DNA from: Bretschneidera sinensis
Taxonomy: Eukaryota > Streptophyta > Magnoliopsida > Brassicales > Akaniaceae
Direction of reading: 5' to 3'
DNA length: 64,000 nt
Assembly (NCBI GenBank): GCA_023935145.1
Contig: CM043698.1
Location: 147,057,625 to 147,121,624 of the forward strand
This document shows positions 21,008-33,118 of the stretch, piece by piece; positions within the stretch are counted from its first letter, which is position 1; each line of letters begins with the position of its first letter. A program made the translations under genes and the position numbers. Below the pieces are notes generated by a model. That model was not told where the DNA came from. It was given only the letters and a program-made list of their open reading frames with translations, and did not search any database.

Positions 21008-22619
21008 AAAACCTTAAATATTTAAGAACAGAAATTTCATCAGAACCATTTTGTGATTGCCATTCATTCTTTGCAGGCTCCTTTATCCAATATGCCCACT
21101 TATTTGTGTTGCTGCTTCAGCTGTTATTGAAGGCTTTCCTGATCTATTTCGGGATAAGTATAATCCCCATCGTAATTCTCTGCTGGTTAAGGTTCGCTTT
21201 TTCATATTTCTTATATAATGCTCTTTGCCTCCTTCAATAAGTTGTCATTTATTCTCCACTTTTGTTGCTTGCATACACAGACGGTCAAAGTTCTTAGATC
21301 TGTGGCTCTAAGCATCATTTTAGCTGCCTCACATTCTGGTACATTTTCTCTGATTAATGGCTACTCTGCTCCTTTGGAGATTTACAAGCATTTGGAGCAC
21401 CATGATGATGCTGGAACAGGTATATATTGTTCTACTGGGATGTATGATCATATTGATCTTGAATTCTTGATATAGTAGACAGCATTGTTGCAAACCTGTT
21501 TTGATTTGAAAAAAGTAGATTGCAAAAACAGTATTCAAAATTCACATTATACTTGAGTAACTCGACAATGCTGATAGTTTGCGATGACAATCTTATGATT
21601 CTAGAAAAGATAGGAGCCAGTTCTAAAAAATAAAAGCTGACGTGTTGCTGACTATACCACAGAATGATAAATGACCTTGTTTCCTTTGTACTTCGTTTTT
21701 GAATTCAATTATTCATGAGAAAACAGTTATAAAAAATTCTGAAGTTCTTGTTGGATTTTCCCATTGTCCTTGACTCTCTTAACTGTGTGCTACATTTTTC
21801 CAACTTTTCAAGGCTGATAATTAATATGCTGTTGAATACAATATGCTGACGCATTATGTTGTCAATAGGAGCAATTTTATTTCATAGCACATCAAGGAAA
21901 TTAAAAGATTTAAGATCAACTTGGTTTCAAGGACTCCGTATATTTGGTATGTCATTTTCTAGAAAGGATTGACAGCTGAGTTTTCTCTTGGATTCTATGT
22001 ATTGCAGGTACTGTACTCTGTGTTGGAAGGGAATGGCACCGCTTCCCATCATCATTTTTCTTTCCTGATTATGTGGGCGAAGTACGATGGATTGATGATG
22101 GGTCTTCCATTTTCGTTTAATTCTACATTAGGGAGGACTTCAGCAGCACCATCATATTTTAACAATAAGAACAAGGCATCAGATGAGCAATATGTAATAT
22201 ATCCTTTCCTTCATATTTTTCTCAAGCCTCCTTTTTTCATCTCTTTTTTTTCATGAAGTATTATACTCACTGTCTACATTTCACCTCCTGGATATCGAAG
22301 CTTGTACTTTTCTTGTCGAGTTGCCGCTTAAACGACCGTAGCCTTCTCGTGGAAATGACTTGTCAACATGGGAGGTAAAATTAATCGTATTTTGTAGTTT
22401 CTTTCACTTTTCTTTTTGTGCCGACCTCCCGTCCACTCACCCTCCACTTTCCTTGTGTGATTGTACTGAAATTATTATTACTTTCAGCCTGTTGCAGTGT
22501 TGCCTTACCTGGACGGGGAGCTCTCACCTGCCCTGTATCGGTCATTCTTCATCCAAAACCGGTGGCTGGAGAGGAATGTTTTTGGCAAGTACAAACTGCT
22601 TAAAAGAGTACACAAATGA

Positions 22620-24438
22620 ATATAAGCACAGTAGCAATCTACTTGGTTCTAATAGTTCTGATTTCTTGACTGTCCGTGATTATTGAGGGCTTATTAGTTG
22701 AGCATTAACCCCGACTTACAACGAAAAGAAGGGGGTGGAGGAAATGAAATGAGAATTGACCCTAAATCAGTGATGAGTTTTAAGATTCTGACTAGCAGTA
22801 GGTTTAGTTAGTTGAATTGCTTGTTGATCTAAGCAAGATATTGTCGATGACTGTATATGCATCTTCTCCTACCTGAACGAGACATTTCCTATAATATCTA
22901 GGGTATTTGTTATTCAAGATGGATTTTTCGATAGGGTGTGCACGGAGTGGGTTGGATTAGGTTAGATGTCATGATGGAGTACATGATGAAGGGTAGAATT
23001 AGAGAATTTAATTTAAGTATTGGGGAATATTTTAATTATGGGGATAATTATGTAATTGACAATATTAGGGGTATTTAGGTTTATTTAAGTTTAGTTAATT
23101 AGTTTTTATAAAGTTCCTTATTGGAATAGGATTAGGAATTATCATATTAGCTAGTTTCCATATTGGAGTGAGAATAGGACTAGGAATTACCATATTAGCT
23201 AGTTTCTTTATCGGAGTAGGACTTGGTATCCCAAAATCTCTATATAAGAGAGATGATTCATGTGATTTTGATTTGTTTTTTATCTTTTTAATTCATTGTT
23301 ATTATCTCTTTGTTATTGTCATGTCCTGTCACAGGTCAACTTTAGTCTAATTTATGACATATTTTTCTAAACCCGAACCTAGCTTAACCCATGACGGATT
23401 ACATAAATCCCAGGTGAAAAGTTAAGTTGAGTTCGGGATGACTTGCGAAATCAATATTCAAATGAGTTGGATTGAGTTAGTTTGAGATTAGGTTGACTTG
23501 GGTTGAGCTAGACTCTTGAATTTTATTTTTCAATTTCAAATGCTAAACATTATCAATTGAATTTTAAAAAGGTCAAATAGTTATACTCGAATCTAAAAAT
23601 CTTTTGGACAAAATTTCAACGGTTTAAACGAACGAAAACGTACTAAAAAACCATCTTACACAAATTTAAATCACTTGCTAATAGTATTGTTGATAACTAA
23701 ACCATACATTTTCAAGTTTCTCATAAATTAAAAGAAAAAAACAAAGACGACTTTATACAATAAGGATATATATAGGTGACTTCCAATTTCATCATCCTCT
23801 CTGTGCATATTCACATGCATGTTACAGGGCCACCAAAAGCATTTTACAATGGAAGCACCAGTTTGCTTGTCCATGCTTGCAGAAACATGCCAGATTCAGA
23901 AACGGTCAATCTTATCATTCAAGATTCCCATGTACTAGCATAGCAGCAGCAACAGAAGAAAAATTCAAGAATGATAAAAGATTCACACCCAGTATATTTT
24001 CTTCAAACATAACCAATCAAATGGAGAGAGAAAGCAATAACACAGACAATCATGGAGAATGAATTGGTTAATCTGGATATTTATTGTACTTGAATATTTA
24101 AAATCAGCAAGAGAGGTCAACGAGGCATCAATAATTTTCAGGCTATTTGAGTCTGAATAATATAATATCCCTCTTATCATTCCCAGTGAAATGCAAATTA
24201 TAATATTAAACCTAGAAACTACAAAGGAAAGACATGATAAAAATACAGCAGCTTTTCATCAGAATGGAGACTAATATATAGTCTGTAAATTTCTTCACAA
24301 TGTAGAACGATCTAATAATCTTTGCTGACCCCTTGTTGGCCTGTTGGGAAGACTTTTTCTTGAGCTTTTTTCTTTTGATAGTTAGGAATTAGGATTTCCA
24401 AAAGATGTTATTCATTTGATGAGAAATAAAAAGGAATA
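22620..24438. other. Intergenic region with an LTR-like fragment
   Basis: The first 300 bases look like the ALG9 3' UTR and flank. From about 22967 to 23337 the sequence looks like an LTR: TGTCATGATGGAG at one end, a TATA box ctctatataagagag near 23239, and TGTCCTGTCACA at the other. It has a 48-bp tandem pair (23131 and 23179, core taggaattaycatattagctag). No target duplication or partner LTR is seen. The remainder is AT-rich with no gene recognised. Confidence 0.5.
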
Positions 24439-25466
24439 TAAAAAATTCGAGTTCCCGAAGCTGAAGCAGTTACTTTCGAAGTAGCAAAAAGAAAAGCACT
24501 TACGAAAGTGGGAGAGTGAGTTGAAAAGAGAATTCCTTACTTCTTTTACTCATTCAAAACCGTGCAAGAGACTTTCATCTCGCAGGCTCCTAAGTGATAA
24601 AAGTAAGGAAGAACATATATATTTTTTTATTACCTTTCTGTATGTATAAGATTGAATCCATTCGATTTCTAAAACAGATTATTAATCTTACTTTTCGAGG
24701 AATCAAGTTCCCTGTCTTTTGTTGGTGTGGGAATCAAGTTCTCAACTTGTGCCGAGGTTGAAACCGAGCCTATCGTGCTTCTATTCAAGTTTGCCACCAG
24801 TGTTGGAGTTGGTTCTGGGTGACCATTCTTATCGAAGAACAAGATTGGGACAGGCACGTAGGCATGTAGGCGTGGAGCATAAGCTTCATGCCATAAAGCT
24901 GAAGAAACAATCATTATTAATGTAATATCTGTAGTTGTTAAAAGTCCAAGGCGTACTTACACGTAAAAGATACCTAAGCGCAAGTTTATTAAAATATGTA
25001 TATAATAAATATAATTCATATGAAACAAACAATATTAATAACTATTTTAATACGAAAATATTAAAAATATTTTTAGTGTCCAACTATTTCTCTTTAGAGT
25101 CGACAAAGCTGGTTGAGTAGACAAACCGCTAAACAAATATTTTAGATATAGAATGCATTGTTGATTGCAGGTTACAGGCTGCAGTTATTAAAAAATATTT
25201 CAAAAAATTACTTCCACTTTCAGAGTTATAACTTAACTGATTTCGACAAAAAATGCAACTGAAAACTATACAAATAAAAGTTTAAAATAAAGCAACGACT
25301 TTTTTTTGGAAGATGTAGTTAACATAGCATAGGAATATGGGAAAGACCAAGAGTGAGCTTCTCCTATTTTATAATTCAACAACTAGACCTTCTCCTCATA
25401 CACAACATTATTACCAATTTGTTGAAAATGCCTTCAAATGAACTCAATGCACAAAAGTTTCTCGCC
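24439..25466. other. Flank upstream of AAA-ATPase copy 2
   Basis: The sequence is the same as 1-1028, with no recognised gene. Confidence 0.5.
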
Positions 25467-26441
25467 ATGGTAGCTTCTCTTACTGCTTAATCAACGCTTA
25501 TCCCCCGCATTGCCAACGACTTCATTCCACATGATATTCGAAGATTCTTCTCCGGTCTCCAAGGTTTTTCCCATCGATTCTCTTCCCAACTCACCATCCT
25601 CATCGAAGAATATCAAGGGCACTCACTGAATAAGGTCTTTGAGGCGGTGAATATCTATTTGGGAACCAAAGTATTCATGCTTGTTAAAAGACTTAAAGTG
25701 GGCAAGGCTGAAGAAGAGAAGAAATTAGCAATCACCATGGATAGAGATGAAGAGATAGTTGATGATTTTGATAACATAAAAATTCGGTGGAGATTTATCT
25801 GCACACAAGATGAATCATCTGGTACAAGCAGACACTTTGGTGATCTTAACGTGCTGCGATCAGAAAAAAGATCTTATGAAGTTTTTACGAGAGACACAAA
25901 AGGAAGGTGTTGAATTCTTACTTGACACACATTTTAGAGAGAGCAAAGGCCATTAAAGAAGAGAGCAAGGTAATAAAACTTCACACCGTTGATTGCAAAT
26001 GTAGGGATTCTAATTCCATTAATCTTGATCACCCAACGAACTTCAAGACCCTGGCATTGGATTCAGAGCTTAGGAAAGCATTGTTGGATGATTTGAATTC
26101 CTTCATGATGGTGAAGAAATTCTACAGAAGAATTGGGAAAGTTTGGAAGCGCAGATACTTGTTATATGGACCTCCTGGAACAGACAAATCAAGTCTGATT
26201 GCAGCCATGGCAAATCACCTGAACTAGGACATCTATGATTTGGATTTAACTGATGTTCACTGCAATTCTGTTTAAGAACATTGTTGCTTAGCATGTCGAA
26301 CCGATCCATTCTTGTCATGGAAGATATTGATTGCAGTATCAAGCTGCAAAACAGAGAATCAGGGGATGAACCAGCAAACAATGGTCAAAAGCAGGCCAGT
26401 TTAAGCAATCTCTCTTTCTATGTCGGTCTTACTCAATTCTA

Positions 26442-26709
26442 GGGTATGTTCGGATCCTGGAAAATTTTGAATGAAAGATAAATCAGAAGAAAAATTGTAA
26501 AGGAAATAAAAATGAAAAATAAGAATATGAACATTTTTCTTTTTTGTTTTGTTTGGATGTAAACGAAAAGTCAGAGGAATATAACAAAATTTAACAAAGC
26601 TAATTAGTGAAAAATTCAGTGTTTCAAATGAAAGTTTTCTTTTCTTTTTAATTTTCATTTTCCTTCAAATTTTCCTTTCTTTCACATTTTCCAAGATCTA
26701 AACATACCC
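26442..26709. mobile_element. Tourist-like MITE in AAA-ATPase intron, copy 2
   Basis: This is the duplicate of 1973-2240, with ends GGGTATGTTCGGATCCTGG and AAACATACCC. Its presence in both copies dates it before the duplication. Confidence 0.7.
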
Positions 26710-26806
26710 TTAAGGCTATGATTGATAGAAAGAAAAAGCAAGAGGAAAGAAAAGAAGAAGAAAGAAAAGTGAGTGCAAAGCACTTTTCTATCTTTTGATA
26801 GAAAAG

Positions 26807-27642
26807 TGTTGTTATTTGTCTAAGTTTCAAACATATCCAAACATGGTCTAAGTTTGGTTAATGTCCAAACCAATTGTGGGATATCAAAGTTCAGCAAGTT
26901 ATAAGGTTGCACACATGTGTGTGATTCAATTTTGAGCATGGGAAGGTCAGGCACACTGCTGTGGAAGTTTCTGCCCATAGGCAGGAGGTGTGCGCACAGC
27001 ATCAGGTGGCTGCAGCATCAGGTCACGCCGCAGCACACAGCACCACACCAAAACGCACAGCATCACTTGGAGAGTGATGTACGGCTGAGATTAAAGGAAG
27101 AACATGATCAAAGGGAGGATAATGACTCACAAGAATGTCCAAGAATTAAGAGGCTATAAAAGGGGTTCTCAAGGCCTCATTTCATAAGATAATACAAGAT
27201 ACAAAAACACACATACAAGAGAGTTTTGTGACATTGTGAGATCATTGTAAACACTAAGAGAGAATTGTGTAGAGAGACATAAACACAAGAGGGACTCTTG
27301 TAGTGAGGCTGTTTGTAAAGAAGAGAGGTTAGTAGAGAATTGATAGAAAGCATTGTAATAGGTCTATCACTTTCTCGTTCTCTTCTTGGTTCTTCAAGAA
27401 CTTGGATTCTTGAAGGGGACTGCTGTAACTTTGTAAGAACCATTGAGATAGTGCAAAGAGTTCGGAGGAACTCACGGGGACGTAGGCACATTGCCGAACC
27501 TCGACAACAAATTAATTGTCTTCTTTCTTTATTTGATTTTCTGTTCTTGTGTTCGATTGCTGAAATTCTTTCTACAAGTCATTCAAGACTTGGGTGTTTG
27601 GAAGATCACCACCTGGGCATCTTGTCAAGGTGATTTCCAACA
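26807..27642 (+). repeat. Copia-2 5' LTR
   Basis: This 836-bp LTR starts tgttgttatttg and ends tttccaaca. A TATA box (ggctataaaagggg) sits near 27154, with the transcription start expected about 30 bases later. Confidence 0.95.
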
Positions 27643-27643
27643 G

Positions 27644-27676
27644 TGGCATCAGAGCTATGGACAGTGGTATCAGAGC
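27644..27676 (+). other. Copia-2 doubled primer-binding site
   Basis: TGGCATCAGAGC (27644-27655) and TGGTATCAGAGC (27665-27676) both resemble the initiator Met tRNA site, 21 bases apart. The second is the perfect match and is followed by the sequence seen in Copia-1 and Copia-3. The first has one mismatch and appears to come from a 21-base duplication. Confidence 0.85.
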
Positions 27677-27922
27677 TAAGCAGCTGGTTATCGGAGCAAG
27701 AAGTAGAAGGTATGGAGCCAAGACTCCAAGAATCAAAGATCAAACTTCTTGGGTGATTCAAGAACGGTGTAAAGATCAAGATCCGGTCGTGTTCTTGAAG
27801 GTTGATTCAAGAACGGTGTTAAAGATCCATCTTCGATATGTGTTCTTGAGGTTAAAGAAAGTAGTTGTGGTTAGTGCACAAATCTAGGATCTTGTCCGTA
27901 AAAGATTGCTTCAAATTTCTGT

Positions 27923-28657
27923 GTGGAGAAGTTTGATGGAAAGGGGGACTTTACCCTATGGAAACGGAAGATCAAGGCGGTTCTCATGCAGCAGAAAGTG
28001 GACTTGGCTATTGGAGAAGATGATGCTTTTCCAGCTAGTGCCACGGAGGACCAGCGGACCGAGATGAAGAAGATGGCCTACAACACCATTTTCTTGCACA
28101 TGTCGGATAATGTCACAAGAGAGTGCGGAGACTCGGAAGATCCAGCTGCAATATGGAAGAAACTAGATGAGTTGTTTCTTGCCAAGACTCTCCCTAATAA
28201 GAGGTATCTTCATAAACAAATCTTTGCTTTTAAATTTGATCCTAAGAAAGAGTTGCAAGATGATCTTGATGCCAAGAAAAGGAGTGCATCAAGTGGTAAA
28301 GGGCTGTTCTTTAAAAGAACGCCAGCAACTTGGTATGGCAGCAACCATGGCTACTACCGGGACAGAGGTAGAGGAGAGAGCCATGGGAGAGTGCACAGCA
28401 GCATGCATGGCTACTACCGGGACAGAGGTAGAGGAGAGAGCCATGGGAGAGTGCACAGTAGCATGCATGGCTACTACCGGGACAGAGGTAGAGGAGAAAG
28501 CCATGGGAGAATGCATTCCAAACTGAGATTTGGAGGGAAGAGCTGCTACTACTGCCACAAGGAGGGTCATGTCAAGAAATATTGCAAGAAGATGACAAGG
28601 GATAGAGGAGGAAGCCATACCAAGAATGGAGGGGCTTCGGTTGCCAAAACAGAATAG
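27923..28657 (+). pseudogene. Copia-2 Gag (internally deleted)
   Basis: The frame resumes from MEKFDGKGDFTLWKRKIK; the original ATG upstream, kept in Copia-1 and Copia-3, has become attg at about 27904. The same Gag deletion as Copia-1 occurs after LQDDLDAKKRS. Three 60-bp repeats (28350-28529) code RDRGRGESHGR units, and the knuckle is CYYCHKEGHVKKYC. A TAG follows VAKTE where Copia-1 reads on into protease. Confidence 0.88.
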
Positions 28658-28678
28658 CAAGATGATGATGTTCTTGTT

Positions 28679-29902
28679 GTGTGCTCAAGTGTGAGCAAGG
28701 GGCAAGAAGGCAGCGGGAAATGGATCTTGGATACCGGGTGCACTCATTATATGAGCCCTCACAAAGAATGGTTCAAGAATTTCAAGAAGATCAATGATGG
28801 AAGAGTCTTCTTGGGGAATGACAATTCTTGCCAAGTGAGAGGGATTGGAGACATCCAATTGAGGATGTTTGAGGGAGTCATAAGGCTGCTGGAAAATGTG
28901 AGGTATGTTCCAGATTTGAAGAGGAACTTGATCTCATTGGGGCAGCTAGATTCCATGGGCTATACAGGCAAGATAGAGGGAGAAAAGATCAAGGTGGCCA
29001 AGGGATCTTTGGTAGTGATCAAGGCAGCAAGAAACGATGGACTCTATGAGATGATCGGAGAAACAGAAACCAATGATCAAGCAGCAAGCTTGATGGCTGA
29101 GCTGGACAAGGTAGCCCTTTGGCACACTCACTTGGGACACATGAGCGAAAAGGGCCTGCAAGTGCTTAGCAAGGAAGGTCTACTTGGTGGTGACAAAGTA
29201 GAAGAACTGGATTTCTGTAAGAGCTATGTTTTTGGGCAGCAACATCGGGTCAGCTTCAACACCGGAGTGCACAAGTCTAAGGACATTCTTGACTACATTC
29301 ATGCGGACTTTTGGGGACCAGCAAGGACACCAACAAAGGGAGGTAACATTTACTTTCTGTCTTTAATTGATGATTATTCAAGAAAAGTATGGGTTTATTT
29401 GGTTAAGAATAAATTAGTAGTGTGGAAAGGGCTGGTTGAGACTCAAATGGGTAGAGTAGTTAAGGGGATAAGAACCGATAATGGCTTAGAAATTTTTAAC
29501 CAAGAACTTGATCAATTCTATAGGTTAAATGGCATTCTAAGACATAGGACGGTTGTGGAAACTCCTCAGCAAAATGGAGTTGCTGAGTTGATGAATAAGA
29601 CCCTTATGGAAAAGGGTAGGTGCATGTTAGATGGATCCGAGTTGCCAAAATATTTTTGGGGAGAAGCTGTAGCTACAGCTGCATATTTGATTAATAGATC
29701 ACCCTTTAGGATTGTGTTCCAAAAGACTCCCATGGAGATGTGGAGTGGAAAACCCCCTGAGTTGGACAACCTTAGGACTTTTGGGTGTACTGCGTATGCA
29801 CTCCAAAAGGAGGATAAGCTTAGCCCAGGATCTAGAAAATATGTGTTTCTAGGATATGGGGAAGGGGCTAAGGGGTACAGGTTGTGGTCCTTAGAAAAAT
29901 AA
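28679..29902 (+). pseudogene. Copia-2 protease-integrase
   Basis: Protease has WILDTGCTHYM. Integrase has the HTHLGHMSEKG zinc region, HADFWGPARTP, a nine-residue gap near VKNKLVVWK compared with Copia-1, IRTDNGLEI and TPQQNGVAELM, where the catalytic-position glutamate of VAER is followed by L instead of R. The open frame ends at a TAA after LWSLEK. The stops and gap make activity unlikely. Confidence 0.88.
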
Positions 29903-29959
29903 GGATTTAAACTCATAATAAGTAGGGATGTTGTCTTTAATGAATTATTATTTCCCTAC

Positions 29960-31171
29960 TTGGAGAAAACTAACCCTGCAGGGGTTAGTGAGCAAACCAA
30001 TTCAGAAATTGTTGAGCATAGCATCAAGGGAGATTCTGTTCAGGTAGAGCAAAGGAGGCAAGAGGGTTCAGACCAGGTAGAGCCCTTGGATGATTGCCAA
30101 GCTCAAGAAACTCAAGAAGAGGATGCTGCAGCAAGTCAGAAGGACTTTCAGCTCATAAGAGACCAGGAAAGAAGGCTGGTCGGACCACCTTCAAGATGTG
30201 GGTTTGCGGATGCTACGGATGCAGCAGCTCCTTGGACAGAAGGAGAGATGAGTGAACAAGAAACTTACACTGATGCCATGGAGTGTAAGGATTCGTCAAA
30301 GTGGCAGCTAGCTATGGAGGAAGAAATGGATTTTTTGAGAAAGAACAACTTCTGGGAATTGGTGAAAATTCCAGGAAATCAGAAAGTTGTGGAATGTAAG
30401 TGCACTTACAAGATCAAAGAAGGGTGCCCTCCAAGAGATGAAGTCCGAAACAAGGCTAAGCTGGTGGTGAATGGGTTCACAAGAAGAGAAGACATAGGTT
30501 TCACATAAACTTTCTCACCTGGACATAAGGTGGAGAAGATGGTGAGTATCCTCACCTATGTCATTGATGGGCTGTTAGTTTGGAACAGCAGGAAGAGGAA
30601 GGAAAGGTTTACATCTCAACTCAGTGAGGAGTTCAAGAGGAAGGATCTCAGCCTTACACAAAAGATCCTTGGGATGAGGAGAATCATCCGGGAAAGGAAG
30701 AGAAACAGGTCAAGTGTTTCTTGGGCAATGGATGTTTTCAGAAAATGTGTGAGTAATCCCAGAAAAGAGCGTTTGTTTAGGATGAAGCGGTTGCTGAGGT
30801 ACATGGAGGTTCAGTGGCAGCCAGTGGTAGCACTCATAACAACCAGGGCAGAATGCATAGCGGCTACGGAAGCCATAAAGGAGGCTATGGGGTGCAAAGG
30901 GTTGTTGGACGAGTGGGAGGTCCTAAAAGAGCAGGTGGTGGTAACTTTGGATAACCAAAGTGCGGGGAACTTTTGGAGGAATCTGGTTTTCCATGAGGGG
31001 ACAAAGCATATGGATGTTTGGTATCATTACATTCTGGAAAATGGTACGAAAGGATGCATTCATGTTGACAAGAAGACCACGGAGAAAAGTACTGCAGATT
31101 TAGGCACCAAGGTTCTACCTCTAAGAAGGTCCAATCATTGCCTTGGACTTCTTAGGAATGGAGTTGGTTAA
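29960..31171 (+). pseudogene. Copia-2 RT-RNase H remnant
   Basis: Two frames separated by one TAA (30506-30508) carry the same joined fragments as Copia-1: KWQLAMEEEMDFLRKNNFWE, then YVIDGLLVWNSRKRKE, QLSEEFKRKDLSLTQKILGM, and a shortened RNase H ending TKHMDVWYHYI and LGLLRNGVG. The catalytic YVDD motif is absent. Confidence 0.9.
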
Positions 31172-31253
31172 TTGATAACTCCAGACGAGTTTGGATCCCG
31201 AAGCTTTCTGCACAATGGTTCAGGTTTTTGAACTCTTAGACAAAGGTAGAGAT

Positions 31254-32089
31254 TGTTGTTATTTGTCTAAGTTTCAAACATATCCAAACATGGTCTAAGT
31301 TTGGTTAATGTCCAAACCAATTGTGGGATATCAAATTTCAGCAAGTTATAAGGTTGCACACATGTGTGTGCTTCAATTTTGAGCATGGGAAGGTCAGGCA
31401 CACTGCTGTGGAAGTTTCTGCCCATAGGCAGGAGGTGTGCGCACAGCATCAGGTGGCTGCAGCATCAGGTCACGCCGCAGCACACAGCACCACACCAAAA
31501 CGCACAGCATCACTTGGAGAGTGATGAAGGGCTGAGATTAAAGGAAGAACATGATCAAAGGGAGGATAATGACTCACAAGAATGTCCAAGAATTAAGAGG
31601 CTATAAAAGGGGTTCTCAAGGCCTCATTTCATAAGATAATACAAGATACAAAAACACACATACAAGAGAGTTTTGTGACATTGTGAGATCATTGTAAACA
31701 CTAAGAGAGAATTGTGTAGAGAGACATAAACACAAGAGGGACTCTTGTAGTGAGGCTGGTTGTAAAGAAGAGAGGTTAGTAGAGAATTGATAGAAAGCAT
31801 TGTAATAGGTCTATCACTTTCTCGTTCTCTTCTTGGTTCTTCAAGAACTTGGATTCTTGAAGGGGATTGCTGTAACTTTGTAAGAACCATTGAGATAGTG
31901 CAAAGAGTTCGGAGGAACTCACGGGGACGTAGGCACACTGCCGAACCTCGACAACAAATTACTTGTCTTCTTTCTTTCTTTGATTTTCTGTTCTTGTGTT
32001 CGATTGCTGAAATTCTTTCTACAAGTCATTCAAGACTTGGGTGTTTGGAAGATCACCACCTGGGCATCTTGTCAAGGTGATTTCCAACA
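31254..32089 (+). repeat. Copia-2 3' LTR
   Basis: This LTR nearly matches 26807-27642. It is preceded by the polypurine tract gacaaaggtagagat (31239-31253), and the TATA box is near 31601. Confidence 0.95.
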
Positions 32090-32771
32090 AAAAGGAAAGT
32101 GAGGATTGATGTTTTCCTTCAATCCTCTTATTTTTCCATCCACTCCATCTTCTTTCCTCTCCTTTTCTTTTCTCCCACTTTTCTTCTCTACCAATCTGAG
32201 CCTTAAGCAATCATCTCAAGTTCTTTTAACAGGAATGACACATAACACATAAAAAATCGTGAACTAGCTAATAGTATAACATACTAATCTGATCTCTTGT
32301 ATGTGATCTCGTCATTTCAAACAGGTGACTCTTTCAGGGCTCCTGAACTTCATTGATGGACTCTGGTCATGCTGTGGCGATGAACATATAATTGTATTCA
32401 CAACCAATCATAAAGACAGGCTTGATCCTGCTTTGCTTAGGCCTAGTCGAATGGACATGCACGTTCACGTCATATTGTTCAATTTCTGCATTCGAGCAAC
32501 TATCTTTGAATAATCTTGGATTTAGCCATCACGATCTCTTTGAAGAGATAGAAGGGCTTATAAGGGAAATTGAAGTCCCCCTGCAGAAGTTTCTAGGGAG
32601 CTAATGAAGAGCGCTGACGACAAAATTTCCCTTCAAGGACTCATCAGATTCCTTCAAACAAAGAAATTAGAGTCTGAAACTATGGGGCATGTTGAAGATA
32701 AGGAAAGGAAAAGAAAAAGGAAAGATGATCATATAATAGGGAGAGGGAGAGGAGGTATGGAAAATAAATGA

Positions 32772-33118
32772 AGAACAATCACTGAACTAAAACCAGAAAT
32801 GATAATGGGAAAAAAAATGGAAAAAGAGAAGAAGAAAGTTTTGACAATAGATGTGAAGTTGAGATTCATTCCTTATTTTTTTTATAAAGGGATTGATCCT
32901 ACTTAAATTGTTGCTTGCTTTAAGGCGTTTTATTAGCAAATTTTCAACAAAATATGTCAGATAATTTATATTTCTTTCAACATAATACATTTCTTTCAGA
33001 CTAATATTTTTCTTCTTCTTCGTTTCAACATAGGTTTTAAATTAACTGTGTCCTTTCTTTTTTTCTTTGTTTCCTGTTATAAATGCAGAAAGAACTGAAT
33101 TATATTATCAGATATCCA
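32772..33118. other. Spacer between AAA-ATPase 3' end and EVE-A
   Basis: AT-rich sequence presumably contains the former 3' UTR. I see no gene. It ends where inverted viral ORF2 sequence begins. Confidence 0.6.

Larger units (their letters stand above)
13199..22619 (+). pseudogene. ALG9: ALG9 alpha-1,2-mannosyltransferase pseudogene, N-terminus missing
   Basis: ALG9 is an ER multi-span enzyme that adds mannose from dolichol-phosphate-mannose to the N-glycan precursor. Exons I can place: 13199-13248 (EPLHYLLYKYGFQTWEY), 14251-14338, 14431-14570, 14820-15037 (LLEKPAMAV, GVILGWPFSILAF), about 15192-15494 (GGGESHLY, WLAFMSLQPHKEE), 21077-21191 (ICVAASAVIEGFPDLF), 21281-21419 (LINGYSAPLEIYKHLEHH), 22008-22193, about 22293-22374 and 22488-22619 (LPYLDGELSPALYRSFF, stop TGA). 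Damage: everything before EPLHY is replaced by transposon-derived sequence; small deletions shift the frame in the third exon (near 14552) and in the 22008 exon (near 22103); the 22293 exon has TAG in LKRP*PSRG and no clear acceptor. Copia-1 occupies the intron after 15494, in antisense. A functional ALG9 should exist elsewhere in the genome. Confidence 0.93.
26807..32089 (+). mobile_element. Copia-2: Copia LTR retrotransposon in AAA-ATPase intron
   Basis: The two 836-bp LTRs (26807-27642 and 31254-32089) differ at about nine places by eye. Perfect 5-bp target duplications aaaag lie at 26802-26806 and 32090-32094. The uninterrupted site survives at about 2326-2345 in duplication copy 1 with a single aaaag. 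The element inserted in sense with the AAA gene, after the segmental duplication. The coding region has the same Gag and RT deletions as Copia-1 plus its own stops. Confidence 0.97.
24439..32233. repeat. Segmental duplication A, copy 2 (holds Copia-2)
   Basis: This is the partner of 1-2477. Outside Copia-2 (26807-32089 plus one aaaag) it aligns with copy 1 throughout. Copy 2 continues past the shared end into the last AAA-ATPase exon, so it keeps the original gene order and copy 1 is the truncated derivative or has lost that part. Confidence 0.95.
25467..32771 (+). pseudogene. AAA-ATPase (ASD/HSR4-like) pseudogene, copy 2, full gene span
   Basis: The first exon runs 25467-26397: MVASLTA, TAA stop, then PRIANDFIPHDIRRFFSG, YLGTK, MDRDEEIVDDFD. 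A frameshift near 25905 precedes LNSYLTHILERAKAIKEESK. Walker A is GPPGTDKSS, with the conserved glycine before lysine changed to aspartate. The TAG after NHLN is shared with copy 1, and a base loss near 26271 breaks VHCNS. The exon ends KQ before a gc dinucleotide where gt is expected. The last exon starts 32325 (acag|gtgact) with VTLSGLLNFIDGLW, TTNHKDRLDPALLRP and sensor-type residues, has two frameshifts, and ends TGA at 32769. Copia-2 and a MITE enlarge the intron. These proteins are oligomeric ATPases anchored in mitochondrial or ER membranes; this copy is dead. Confidence 0.88.
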
